Assembly: GCF_000332995.1 (NCBI RefSeq)
Contig: NZ_BANS01000016.1
Coordinates: 118,080 to 182,079, forward strand
Direction of reading: 5' to 3'
Source: Gordonia amicalis NBRC 100051 = JCM 11271
GTDB taxonomy: Bacteria > Actinomycetota > Actinomycetes > Mycobacteriales > Mycobacteriaceae
Length of the DNA: 64,000 bases
Positions 26,249-34,673 of this stretch are shown piece by piece (the first letter of the stretch is position 1; every line of letters starts with the position of its first letter). The notes under the pieces are model-generated. The model was not told the DNA's origin, did not search any database, and was given only the letters and a program-made list of their open reading frames with translations. Position numbers and translations under genes: made by a program.

Positions 26249-26966
26249 CTACTGCGCGATGAACTTGTTGACGGTCCGGTTCAGGAAGTTCGGGATGAAC
26301 TTGGCGGCATTGCCGAGGAAGAGGGTCTGGGCACCGACGGAGTAGCTGGTGCGGTGCAGCAGCTTGTCCTGGCGCGTGGGATGCACGGATTCCCAGACCT
26401 TGTCGGCGACCTGGTCGGGCGTGATGCCGATGCCCAGGGTCTTCGTGGACTTCGCGTCGTCGGCGGCCAGCGCGGTCTTCGCCCACAGCGGCCAGATGCT
26501 GACGACCCGGATGTCGTCGTGCTCCCACTCGAGTTCGAGGGCCTCGGTCAGTCCGCCGACGAAGAACTTGGTGGCGGAGTAGACCGCGATTCCGGGCTGG
26601 CCGTAGATCGCCGACGCCGACCCGATGTTCACCAGGTGCGCGCCCGGGGTCTTCTTCAGGTACGGGTGGGCGGCTTGTGCGCCCAGGGCGACACCGAGTG
26701 CGTCGATGTCGATCTGCCGCTTGATCTGCTCGGGCGTGATGGAGTCGATCCTGCCCGCGTGCAGGATGCCGGCGTTGTTGTCCAGGACGTCGAGGGTGCC
26801 ACCGGTGTGCGAGGTGAACTCGGCCAGCGCGTCGGCCCACTGCTCCGGTTCACGGACGTCGAGCGTGCCCGTGATCCAGTCGGGATGGTCGGCCTCGACC
26901 TTCGCGAGGGCGTCGGTATCGACGTCGTAGCCCGGCCGCTCCGCCGGTGATGAAGATGGATGACAT
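26249..26966 (-). pseudogene. Short-chain dehydrogenase/reductase with internal deletion and frameshift
   Basis: Reading leftwards from ATG 26966 (AGGAG 5 nt upstream) gives MSSIFITGGA, the start of an SDR. The frame then fails near 26935, and the SDR resumes in another frame as GYDVDTDALAKVEADHP. It continues intact to the end with NNAG and the catalytic YSATK. About 18 codons covering the rest of the TGxxxGIG nucleotide-binding motif are missing. No NAD(P) pocket could form, so this is a pseudogene unless the sequence is misassembled. Confidence 0.8.
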
Positions 26967-27093
26967 GCGTACTCCTACGGGGTGGTCGGTAGCGGCTTTG
27001 GTGGCGCTGACCTGCAAGAAGGCTGTCCAGCACCGAACTTACCGGCCAGTATATTCGTTGATTCGTTTACCGGGTCACAGTGCGGTGCTATCT

Positions 27094-27129
27094 TGACAAC
27101 ACACATTGTCATTACATCGATCATTGTCA
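27094..27129. promoter_or_regulatory. Operator-like repeats upstream of the diiron operon
   Basis: TGACAA (27094-27099) and TTGTCA (27106-27111) form an inverted repeat with 6-bp spacing. A further TTGTCA at 27124-27129 lies exactly 18 bp beyond the second half-site. The array lies 30-66 bp before the ATG and is a plausible repressor site. No regulator gene is adjacent. Confidence 0.45.
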
Positions 27130-27159
27130 TGATCGACGTCGACCGGGAGGGGAGTTCGC

Positions 27160-28083
27160 ATGACGGCCGCGATGGAACGAACCGAGAACGTCATCAGCAT
27201 GCGAGACCAGGGCACCGAGGAGGTGTCAGCGCGTCTGCTGGCGTCGGCCGCCCGCCTCTCGCGCAATGCGATGACCGAGATCGACTGGTCCAAGCCGATG
27301 GACCCGACCAAGTACGGCTGCAGTCCGGAGTGGTCGTCGCTGTACGGCACCGACTACTGGGACGAACTCACCGAGGAGCAGCGGATCTCGGTGACGCGCC
27401 ACGAGTTCGCGTCGATCATGAACATCGGGATCTGGTTCGAGATGATCCTGCAGGAGATGGTGATCCGCGATCAGTACCTCGGCGACTACCACGGCTCCGA
27501 ATTCCAGTTCGCGCTGACCGAGATCGCCGACGAGTGCCGACATTCGCTCATGTTCGCCAAGGCGTCGGAGAAGATGGTCGGCGCCTCTTACCGGCCGTCG
27601 AAGAAGGTCGCGCGCCTCGGCAAGATCTTCATGCAGACCGCGAAGAACGAGGTCGCCTACGCCGGAATCCTGGTCGCCGAGGAGGTCCTGGACGTTTTCC
27701 AGCGTGGCTGCATGCGTGACGACCGCGTCCTCGACTTCATCCGCACGGTCAACGAGATCCACGTCCTCGAGGAATCGCGCCACATGAAGTTCGCGCGCGA
27801 AGAGGTGCGCGAATCTCTCGACGGAGTCAGTTGGGCGCGCCGCCAGTTCAGTGCGCTGACCGTAGCGATCGGTGCGTACTACATCGTCACGAGTCTGGTG
27901 CAGCGCAAGGCCTTTGCCGACGCCGGCCTCGACGCCGACCGCGCGGTCCGCGAGATGCGCCACAATTCGCACTTCCACTCGATGATCCGTTCGAGCTGCG
28001 CCCACCTCATGGAGTTCCTCGACGAGGTCGGCTTGCTCACCAAGCCCGCCATGCGGTACTACCGGAAAGCGCACATGCTCTGA
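27160..28083 (+). CDS. AurF-like diiron oxygenase (Rv0885-like)
   Basis: A 307-residue all-helical protein of the AurF/p-aminobenzoate N-oxygenase group. Likely iron ligands lie in RHEFASIMNIGIWFEMIL, EIADECRHSLMF, AKNEVAYAGILVAEEVL and EIHVLEESRHMKFAREE, the ferritin-like E/H pattern. It should activate O2 in the cytosol with electrons supplied by the fused ferredoxin-reductase of the next gene, whose start overlaps its stop. M. tuberculosis has the same pair (Rv0885-fprB). The substrate is unknown. Confidence 0.82.
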   Translation: MTAAMERTENVISMRDQGTEEVSARLLASAARLSRNAMTEIDWSKPMDPTKYGCSPEWSSLYGTDYWDELTEEQRISVTRHEFASIMNIGIWFEMILQEMVIRDQYLGDYHGSEFQFALTEIADECRHSLMFAKASEKMVGASYRPSKKVARLGKIFMQTAKNEVAYAGILVAEEVLDVFQRGCMRDDRVLDFIRTVNEIHVLEESRHMKFAREEVRESLDGVSWARRQFSALTVAIGAYYIVTSLVQRKAFADAGLDADRAVREMRHNSHFHSMIRSSCAHLMEFLDEVGLLTKPAMRYYRKAHML

Positions 28084-29699
28084 TGTTCGTCATCACCCAA
28101 TCATGTTGCAGTGACGCGGCATGCGTGTCCGTGTGCCCGGTGAACTGCATCCACCCGACACCCGAGGAACGCGGCTTCGGCAGCTCCGACATCCTGCACA
28201 TCGACCCGCAGGCCTGCATCGACTGCGGTGCCTGTGCCGACGCGTGCCCGGTCGACGCGATCTATCCCGCGGACAAACTCGGCACGCGCGACAAGGTGTT
28301 CATCGACATCAACGCCGACTACTACAAGAACAACCCCGACGTCCGGTCGGGGTGGGTGCCGCCGACCGACGACGAGGCGTCCACCGTCACCTACCCGGAC
28401 ATCCCGAAACTGCCTGCCGGCCTGCGGGTTGCCCTGGTCGGCACCGGACCGTCGGGTGGTTATGCGTTGCGTACCCTGCTCGACCGGACCGAGGCGACGG
28501 TCACCGTCATCGACAAGCTGCCGACGCCGGGTGGACTCGTCCGTGCCGGCGTGGCACCGGATCATCCGGGCACCAAGGGTGTGCTGCGCGGATTCGACCT
28601 GCTCTACCGCGACCCCCGCGTCACCATGCTGACCAACGTGTCCGTCGGCGATGGACCGGACGAGGTCACCCCGGCTGAACTCGCCGAGCATTTCGACGCG
28701 GTGTTCTACGCCGTGGGCGCCAGTGAGTCCCGGCGCCTGGGCATTCCGGGTGAGCACCTGCCGGGTTCGACGTCGGCGACCGACCTCGTGGCCTGGTACA
28801 ACGGCGTGCCCGGCGTCGACGCGGGACCGCCGCTGCGTCGGGGAACCGCCGACGATCCGGCGACGGGCCGCGCGGTCGTCGTCGGCACGGGCAACGTCGC
28901 GCTCGACGTCGCCCGCATCCTCGTATCCCCGCCGGAGTTGTTGGCCACCACCGACATCGCCGACCGGGCGCTCGAGATCCTGCGCGAACAGAATGTCCAC
29001 GAGGTGGTCCTGCTCGGTCGTCGTGATCAGGCCGCGGCCGCCTACACGGCAGCGGAATACCGTGCGCTGTCGGAGATCCCGGGCGTCGAGGTGGAGGTGT
29101 TCGACGGAGCGAACGGGCAGGTTCCGTCCTTGCACGAACCCGCTGACCCGTCGCGGCGTCGGATCGTGTTCCTGTTCCACAGCACTCCGGAGGAGATCGT
29201 CGGCAATCCGCAGGTGCAGTCGGTGACGGTCCGTACCGGCGAGGGACGGCATCACGTCGCCGCCGACCTCGTCGTGCGCTCGATCGGGTACCGCTCGACC
29301 CCGATTCCAGGTCTCGCCTTCGACGACGAGCGCGGCGTCTTCCGCAATGTCGACGGTCGACTGGTCGACGAGTCGGGCGGGATCGTCCCCGGCGGCTACG
29401 TGCTGGGCTGGGCCAAGCGCGGCCCCAGCGGCGGGATCGGCGCCAACAAGAAGTGCGCCACCCAAACGGTCGAGGACTTCATCGCCGACGCCGCGTCGGG
29501 GAGTCTTCAGCGCACCCGGCGTGCGGCGGGGGAGTTCCCGGCACTGGTGCGCAAGCGGGTGCCGACCGTGATCGGGTACCGCGGAATGCGCGCCATCGAC
29601 AGGCGAGAACGCCGCCGGGGCATCGAACAGGGTCGCCCTCGTGTGAAGTTCACCCAGGTCGCCGAGATGGTCGGCGCGGCGGGATGGCGGCGTAGCTGA
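28083..29699 (+). CDS. fprB: Ferredoxin-ferredoxin:NADP+ reductase fusion (FprB)
   Basis: A 538-residue protein. The N-terminal 7Fe/8Fe-type ferredoxin (about residues 1-65) has cysteines in CCSDAACVSVCPVNC and CIDCGACADACPVDA. It is fused to an adrenodoxin-reductase-like FAD/NADP domain with VGTGPSGGYALRTLL and VVGTGNVALDVARIL. It moves electrons between NADP(H) and iron-sulfur partners. The ATGA overlap with the diiron gene suggests it is that enzyme's reductase. Confidence 0.92.
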   Translation: MFVITQSCCSDAACVSVCPVNCIHPTPEERGFGSSDILHIDPQACIDCGACADACPVDAIYPADKLGTRDKVFIDINADYYKNNPDVRSGWVPPTDDEASTVTYPDIPKLPAGLRVALVGTGPSGGYALRTLLDRTEATVTVIDKLPTPGGLVRAGVAPDHPGTKGVLRGFDLLYRDPRVTMLTNVSVGDGPDEVTPAELAEHFDAVFYAVGASESRRLGIPGEHLPGSTSATDLVAWYNGVPGVDAGPPLRRGTADDPATGRAVVVGTGNVALDVARILVSPPELLATTDIADRALEILREQNVHEVVLLGRRDQAAAAYTAAEYRALSEIPGVEVEVFDGANGQVPSLHEPADPSRRRIVFLFHSTPEEIVGNPQVQSVTVRTGEGRHHVAADLVVRSIGYRSTPIPGLAFDDERGVFRNVDGRLVDESGGIVPGGYVLGWAKRGPSGGIGANKKCATQTVEDFIADAASGSLQRTRRAAGEFPALVRKRVPTVIGYRGMRAIDRRERRRGIEQGRPRVKFTQVAEMVGAAGWRRS

Positions 29700-29707
29700 C
29701 CCTTCGA

Positions 29708-29732
29708 GACGGCCCTCCGGGCCTCCTCAGGG
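29708..29732. repeat. Second copy of the dispersed GACGGCCCTCC/GGGCCTCCTCAGGG repeat
   Basis: Identical to 651-684 apart from the nine bases missing in the middle. It lies directly after the fprB stop codon. Confidence 0.5.
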
Positions 29733-29800
29733 GGCGGAATGCATCCGCAGCCGCGTCGACCGTGCCACCATCGGGGCACACACCCATCCCAGGAGGCGCG

Positions 29801-30151
29801 ATGATGCACGACGGCTTGAACCAGAAGTGGCGCGAGCGTTCGCTGTTCGCCGTGTTCGTGACTGCGTTGGTCACCCAGAACGCGATTGCGATCCCGTATG
29901 TGCAGCGCAACGGCCCGGAGTCGGTGAAGGATTTCTTCGTCGGCGACATCATGAAGACCACGCCGGGTCGTTTCGCGATGGTCGATCTGCTCTTCGTGGT
30001 GATCGCCTTCCATCTGTGGGCGTTCGGCGAGGCCAGGCGGCTGCGGATCATGCCGTGGTGGATCGCGTCGGTGGTCCTCACCTTCGGGGTGGGCATCGCG
30101 ACGGCGATCCCGTTCTTCTTCCTGGCCCGCGAACGCGCGTTACGGCGCTGA
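29801..30151 (+). CDS. Small membrane protein (DUF2834-like)
   Basis: A protein of 116 residues with three hydrophobic helices, a conserved FHLWAFGEARRLRIMPWW segment and a basic C-terminus, as in DUF2834 proteins. AGGAGG (29791-29796) precedes two consecutive ATGs at 29801 and 29804; the second has the better spacing. Function unknown. Confidence 0.72.
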   Translation: MMHDGLNQKWRERSLFAVFVTALVTQNAIAIPYVQRNGPESVKDFFVGDIMKTTPGRFAMVDLLFVVIAFHLWAFGEARRLRIMPWWIASVVLTFGVGIATAIPFFFLARERALRR

Positions 30152-30202
30152 GCACACGCCTCCGGGCTGCTCTCCGGCCTTCGGAACGGCCGTGAGAACC
30201 AG

Positions 30203-30240
30203 ACAACCCTGCCGTAACACCGAGGCAAGTCGCATTTCAC
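30203..30240 (+). promoter_or_regulatory. Candidate GlnR box of the nirBD operon
   Basis: Half-sites ACAAC (30203), GTAAC (30214), GCAAG (30225) and TTCAC (30236) recur every 11 bp. This matches the spacing of actinobacterial GlnR sites (GTNAC-N6-GAAAC tandem pairs). Nitrogen control of nitrite assimilation by GlnR is established in mycobacteria; binding here is inferred. Confidence 0.45.
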
Positions 30241-30262
30241 GCGGCGCGCGGATAGTGGCGGC

Positions 30263-30610
30263 ATGTCGAGTACTCCGCACTTCCTGCAGGGTGTGTTCCC
30301 GTTCGCGGGAGCGGGCCTGACCAAGTCCGGTCCCATCGACCCGGTGCTGTCGTTCGTGGTGCCGTCGGGAATGACGGCCCAGCCCTTGTACTTTCGTGGC
30401 GGCAACAGCTCCGACGAACTGATCTGCGTGACCCTGATGCGCGACGGGACGCCGATGCGGATGTTCCCGATGGGGGCGCGGTCGTCGGTGAACGTGCCGC
30501 TGAGGGTGGTCGAGGACGTCGATCCCGACACGACGCTCGAACTCGTGATCGCGGCGCCCGAGGGTGCGAGCGGTGAGGTCGTGGTGGACTTCGGGATGGT
30601 CGTCTTCTGA
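30263..30610 (+). CDS. Small protein co-translated with nirB, function unknown
   Basis: A 115-residue soluble protein with no cysteine cluster except one, no signal peptide and an apparently beta-rich pattern. Its stop overlaps the nirB start (ATGA), so it is made together with the nitrite reductase. I do not recognise the family. A role in nitrite reductase assembly or regulation is inferred from position only. Confidence 0.65.
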   Translation: MSSTPHFLQGVFPFAGAGLTKSGPIDPVLSFVVPSGMTAQPLYFRGGNSSDELICVTLMRDGTPMRMFPMGARSSVNVPLRVVEDVDPDTTLELVIAAPEGASGEVVVDFGMVVF

Positions 30611-33111
30611 TGGCGGATTCGCAGAACCTGCACGAACGACGCCGACTGGTCGTCGTCGGGAACGGTATGGCGGGGGCGCGCACGGTCGAGGAGATCCTGA
30701 CGCGCGGTGGCGGCGACCTGTTCGACATCACGATGATCGGCGACGAACCGTACGGCAACTACAACCGCATCATGCTCAGTCATGTCCTCGCCGGTGAGGC
30801 CACGGTCGACGACGACGATCTGATGCTGAACCCGATGGCGTGGTACCGCGAGCACGGCGTCACTCTCTACGCGGGCGACCGCGCCGAGGCAATCGACCGC
30901 TTCGCCAAGACCGTGACGTGTGCGTCGGGGCGGGCAATCGACTTCGACGTCCTCGTCATCGCGACCGGCTCCCACACGTTCTTCCCGAACATGGACGGCC
31001 TCCGCGAACCCGACGGCAAGCTCGCGCGTGGTGTGTTCGGATTCCGGACCATCGAGGACACCAACGGCATGCTGCAGATGGCGACGTCGCGCGATCACAT
31101 GCGCGCCGTCGTGATCGGTGGCGGCCTGTTGGGTCTCGAAGCGGCGTACGGTCTGCAGACGCAGGGCGTCGCTGTCGACGTCGTGCATTCGCCCGGGCAT
31201 CTGATGAACCAGCAGCTCGACGAGCGCGGGGGACGGGTGCTGCGGAACAAGATCGAGTCTCTCGGTGTCGGCGTGCACACCGGCAAGCGCACGACGTCGG
31301 TACTGCGCAACGACGACGGGACGGTCGCGGGAGTCGGCTTCACCGACGGGGATTCGCTGCCGGCCGACATGATCGTGGTGACCGCGGGTATCCGCCCGAA
31401 CGTCGAGATCGCGCGTGGCGCCGGTCTGGTCGTGGAGCGTGGGATCGTCGTCGACGATCAGATGCGTTGTGAGGATGAAGCATTCATCTACGCGGTGGGT
31501 GAGTGTGCCCAGCACCGCAGTGAGGTGTACGGACTCGTCGCCCCGCTGTGGGAACAGGCTGTGGTTCTGGCGGACGTGCTGACCGGCGTGAATCCCCAAG
31601 CGGAATATCATGGTTCGCGACTGACCACGAAGCTCAAGGTCGCCGGTGTCGACGTCGCGGCGATGGGTGTCAAGGGGCCCGAGCGTGACGACGACGAGTT
31701 CGTGCAGTTCTACGAACCGCGCAGCGGCACCTACAAGAGCGTGGTGGTCCGCGACAACAAGCTGATCGGCGCGATGCTGCTCGGCGACATCTCCAAGGCC
31801 AACTTCCTCACGCAGGCGTTCGACGACAAGGTGCCCCTGCCGGACGAGCGCATCTCGATGCTGTTCGACATGGGCACGCCGAGCGCGGAGACCGGCGCCG
31901 CCGAACTCGCCGACGATGTTCAGGTCTGCAACTGCAACGGCGTCACCAAGGGCGACATCATGGGTTGCGTCGCGTCGGGTTGCACCAGCGTCGGCGAGGT
32001 GTGCGCGAAGACGCGGGCCGGCAAGGGATGTGGGTCGTGCAAGGGCCTCGTCGCCGACATCGTCGAGTACGCCGCGGGGGACACTCTGACGGCCGACGCC
32101 GCGGCCGACTGGTACGTCCCGTCGATCCCGCTCACCAAGCCCGAACTCATCGACGCGATCCGGCGACAGGATCTGCGGTCGGTCAGCGAGGTCTTCGACA
32201 AGCTGGCACCCGACGGCGAGGACGCGACGGCAAAGATGCCGCTCGCCTCGCTGTTGCGGATCATCTGGGGATCGGAGTGGAAGCATGAGCCGGGTGCGTT
32301 GTTCGTCAACGACCGAGTGCACGCGAACATCCAGCGAGATGGCACGTTCTCGGTGGTTCCGCAGATGAAGGGCGGGGTGACCTCACCCGAGCAGTTGCGC
32401 AAGATCGCCGACGTCGCGGAGAAGTACTCGATCCCGATGATCAAGGCGACCGGCGGTCAGCGACTCGATCTGCTCGGCGTCAAGAAGGAAGACCTGCCGA
32501 AGGTGTGGGAGGACCTCGGGATGCCGTCGGGTTATGCCTACGGCAAGTCCTTCCGGACCGTCAAGACCTGCGTCGGAACCGATTACTGCCGTTTCGGTCT
32601 CGGTGATTCGACGCAACTCGGAATCGACATCGAGACCCGCTATCAGGGCCTGGAGTCGCCGGCGAAACTCAAACTCGCGGTGACCGGTTGCCCACGCAAC
32701 TGCGCCGAGGCGCTGTGCAAGGACTTCGGTGTGGTCGCCATCGGCGACGGCAAGTGGGAGATCTACGTCGGCGGCGCCGCCGGTGCCCACATCCGCAAGG
32801 GTGACCTGCTGGCGACGGTGGACTCCTCCGACGAGGTGATCCGGTTGTGCGGCATCTTCATCCAGTACTACCGTGAGCAGGGCAAGTGGCTCGAGCGAAC
32901 CTACTCCTTCGTGCCGAGGATGGGCATCGAGGAACTGCGCGCGATCATCGTCGACGACCGGGACGGCCTCGTGGCCGGCCTGCAGGAGCGGATCGACGAA
33001 GCCGTTGCCGCCTACGTCGATCCCTGGCTGGATCGCGCCGAACCGAAGTCGCCCGCACAGTTCACCCCGGCGCTGCCGTTGCTGCCGCTCCCGCAGGTGC
33101 CGGTCCGATGA
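30610..33111 (+). CDS. nirB: Assimilatory nitrite reductase [NAD(P)H], large subunit
   Basis: An 833-residue enzyme reducing nitrite to ammonium in the cytosol. The order is an FAD/NAD(P)H domain (VVVGNGMAGARTVEEI near the N-terminus), a BFD-like [2Fe-2S] domain (CNCNGVTKGDI and CGSC), then the ferredoxin-like and siroheme/[4Fe-4S] domains with CVGTDYC and CPRNC (CX5C and CX3C). Complete and of normal length. Followed by nirD with a 4-nt overlap. Confidence 0.95.
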   Translation: MADSQNLHERRRLVVVGNGMAGARTVEEILTRGGGDLFDITMIGDEPYGNYNRIMLSHVLAGEATVDDDDLMLNPMAWYREHGVTLYAGDRAEAIDRFAKTVTCASGRAIDFDVLVIATGSHTFFPNMDGLREPDGKLARGVFGFRTIEDTNGMLQMATSRDHMRAVVIGGGLLGLEAAYGLQTQGVAVDVVHSPGHLMNQQLDERGGRVLRNKIESLGVGVHTGKRTTSVLRNDDGTVAGVGFTDGDSLPADMIVVTAGIRPNVEIARGAGLVVERGIVVDDQMRCEDEAFIYAVGECAQHRSEVYGLVAPLWEQAVVLADVLTGVNPQAEYHGSRLTTKLKVAGVDVAAMGVKGPERDDDEFVQFYEPRSGTYKSVVVRDNKLIGAMLLGDISKANFLTQAFDDKVPLPDERISMLFDMGTPSAETGAAELADDVQVCNCNGVTKGDIMGCVASGCTSVGEVCAKTRAGKGCGSCKGLVADIVEYAAGDTLTADAAADWYVPSIPLTKPELIDAIRRQDLRSVSEVFDKLAPDGEDATAKMPLASLLRIIWGSEWKHEPGALFVNDRVHANIQRDGTFSVVPQMKGGVTSPEQLRKIADVAEKYSIPMIKATGGQRLDLLGVKKEDLPKVWEDLGMPSGYAYGKSFRTVKTCVGTDYCRFGLGDSTQLGIDIETRYQGLESPAKLKLAVTGCPRNCAEALCKDFGVVAIGDGKWEIYVGGAAGAHIRKGDLLATVDSSDEVIRLCGIFIQYYREQGKWLERTYSFVPRMGIEELRAIIVDDRDGLVAGLQERIDEAVAAYVDPWLDRAEPKSPAQFTPALPLLPLPQVPVR

Positions 33112-33428
33112 CCAGCATCGCCGAACCCGGAGTGGTCATCGGGGCCGTTGCCGACCTGGAACTGGGGGAGAGCCGCGCATATGTCGTGGACGGCAGGCAG
33201 ATCGCGGTCTTCCGCATGACCGACGGCACGTTACGCGCCACCGACGCCGTCTGCCCGCACCGCGCCGGACCGCTCGCCGACGGCCAGTTCGACGCCGCGA
33301 AGATCGTCTGCCCGCTGCACCAGTACGCCTTCTCCTTCGCCGACGGCGCCTGCACGTCGGACGGGATCGGGTCGGTGTCCGTCTATCGCGCCGAGGAGCA
33401 GGACGGCGAGATCATCGTCTGGCTGTAG
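33108..33428 (+). CDS. nirD: Nitrite reductase small subunit (Rieske-type)
   Basis: A 106-residue Rieske-fold protein. Cluster ligands CPH (residues ~46-48) and CPLH (~64-67) are both present, so it could hold a [2Fe-2S] cluster, unlike many NirD proteins that have lost it. It starts at ATG 33108 inside the nirB stop. Confidence 0.92.
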   Translation: MTSIAEPGVVIGAVADLELGESRAYVVDGRQIAVFRMTDGTLRATDAVCPHRAGPLADGQFDAAKIVCPLHQYAFSFADGACTSDGIGSVSVYRAEEQDGEIIVWL

Positions 33429-33530
33429 CACCGCCTGAACGCTCTCGAGAGACTTACCACCTCGGTGATCGTTGCAGGGCGGGTCCCCGCACCTGTGCCA
33501 GATGCGGTCCTCCTCTGATGGACCAGTTGG

Positions 33531-34673
33531 TCACCCCAGACGTTCCTGAGCCCACGCCCAGTCGATACGTTCCTGCTCGAGTCGCACCCGCTCGCCGAGA
33601 GCATCCATCACAAGATCTGTGTAGAGATCGCGCTCGGTAGGTGTCAGCCGGACCAGATCCGATGAAGCGGGTCGTTGCTCGATGACCCAGCGATCTCGAT
33701 GGGCCACAAGCGTTTCGCGATCCATCAACACCGACTCGGTCTGTGGCAGCCACGCTCTCAACCGGTCGAGGATGGCGAAGCCGTGGGTGTCGAGGTCGCC
33801 CCAGTAGCGGATTGGGACGCCGGCGAGCCAGGGGAGACGTCCGATCCGGTCCACCTCGAAACCCTTGCCCCACAGCACCACACCGTCGTCGGGGACATCG
33901 ACACACAGGTAGGTGATCTCGTTCTCGATCACGAGCGCGGTTCGTGGCTGCACTGCGAGACGCGCGAGTTCGTCGGTGCGGACGGTGATCTCGGTGAGTG
34001 CTGCAGGTAGACCCATCGATGCGGACGGCCGCAGCCGTACGGACTCGGGCTTTGTCTGCAGCCCCAGTCCGGACAAGAAGCCCGATGCCGTCGACGACAC
34101 CCCGAGCATCGCAGCCAGCACCGGGCGATGGCGTTCGGCGAACTTGGTGTCGACGCCGGGGGCGCTGATCTCCCGGAGGTAGCGGTGCGAGTCCCGATGG
34201 GTGTTCAGCCACGCGTAGGCGGCGATGAGTCGCGGCATCTCCGGTCCCAATTCGAGTGCACGCAAGGGGTATCGGAGCATCCAGTCGCGGACTGCCGGAT
34301 GAGCGGAGGCTGATTCGAGGAGTTCGTCGAACTGCCGGACCGCCGGTGAGACCCCCAACAGTGCCCACGCCTGATCGAACGTCGACACCACGGCGCGCGA
34401 CGGCAACTGGTTGCGCCCGACGTGCCGCCCGCCGACCGACTGCCACACCAACGCGTAGCGTCGGTCGCCCTGACGGCCGCTGTCCATCACGGTCACCCAG
34501 TCGCGGGCCGCGCCCAGATCCTCGCCGATCTGCGAGGCGGTCGGTCCCCGGAGCGGAATCTCGATGGGTTCGAACGGCTTTGCGTCGGCGTGGGCACGCA
34601 ACAACGTCCCGTCGTCCCACCGGCGGCGAACCTTGCCGGCGATGTCGTCGGGCGAGGTCCATCGTCGGGTCAC
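33531..34673 (-). CDS. jetD: Wadjet nuclease subunit JetD
   Basis: A 380-residue protein with an N-terminal DUF3322 segment and a C-terminal DUF2220 Toprim-like domain: a glutamate motif (ALVIENEITYLCV) and a DXD motif (YWGDLDTHGFAIL), the topoisomerase-VI-like nuclease centre. In Wadjet, JetD cleaves circular DNA after loop extrusion by the SMC complex. GTG 34673 overlaps the jetC stop by 4 nt. All key motifs look intact. Confidence 0.92.
   Translation of the reverse strand: MTRRWTSPDDIAGKVRRRWDDGTLLRAHADAKPFEPIEIPLRGPTASQIGEDLGAARDWVTVMDSGRQGDRRYALVWQSVGGRHVGRNQLPSRAVVSTFDQAWALLGVSPAVRQFDELLESASAHPAVRDWMLRYPLRALELGPEMPRLIAAYAWLNTHRDSHRYLREISAPGVDTKFAERHRPVLAAMLGVSSTASGFLSGLGLQTKPESVRLRPSASMGLPAALTEITVRTDELARLAVQPRTALVIENEITYLCVDVPDDGVVLWGKGFEVDRIGRLPWLAGVPIRYWGDLDTHGFAILDRLRAWLPQTESVLMDRETLVAHRDRWVIEQRPASSDLVRLTPTERDLYTDLVMDALGERVRLEQERIDWAWAQERLG

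Noticed and set aside
29650..32322. 890-codon minus-strand open frame opposite nirB
   Set aside because: Shadow of nirB, with no ribosome site and no recognisable domain.
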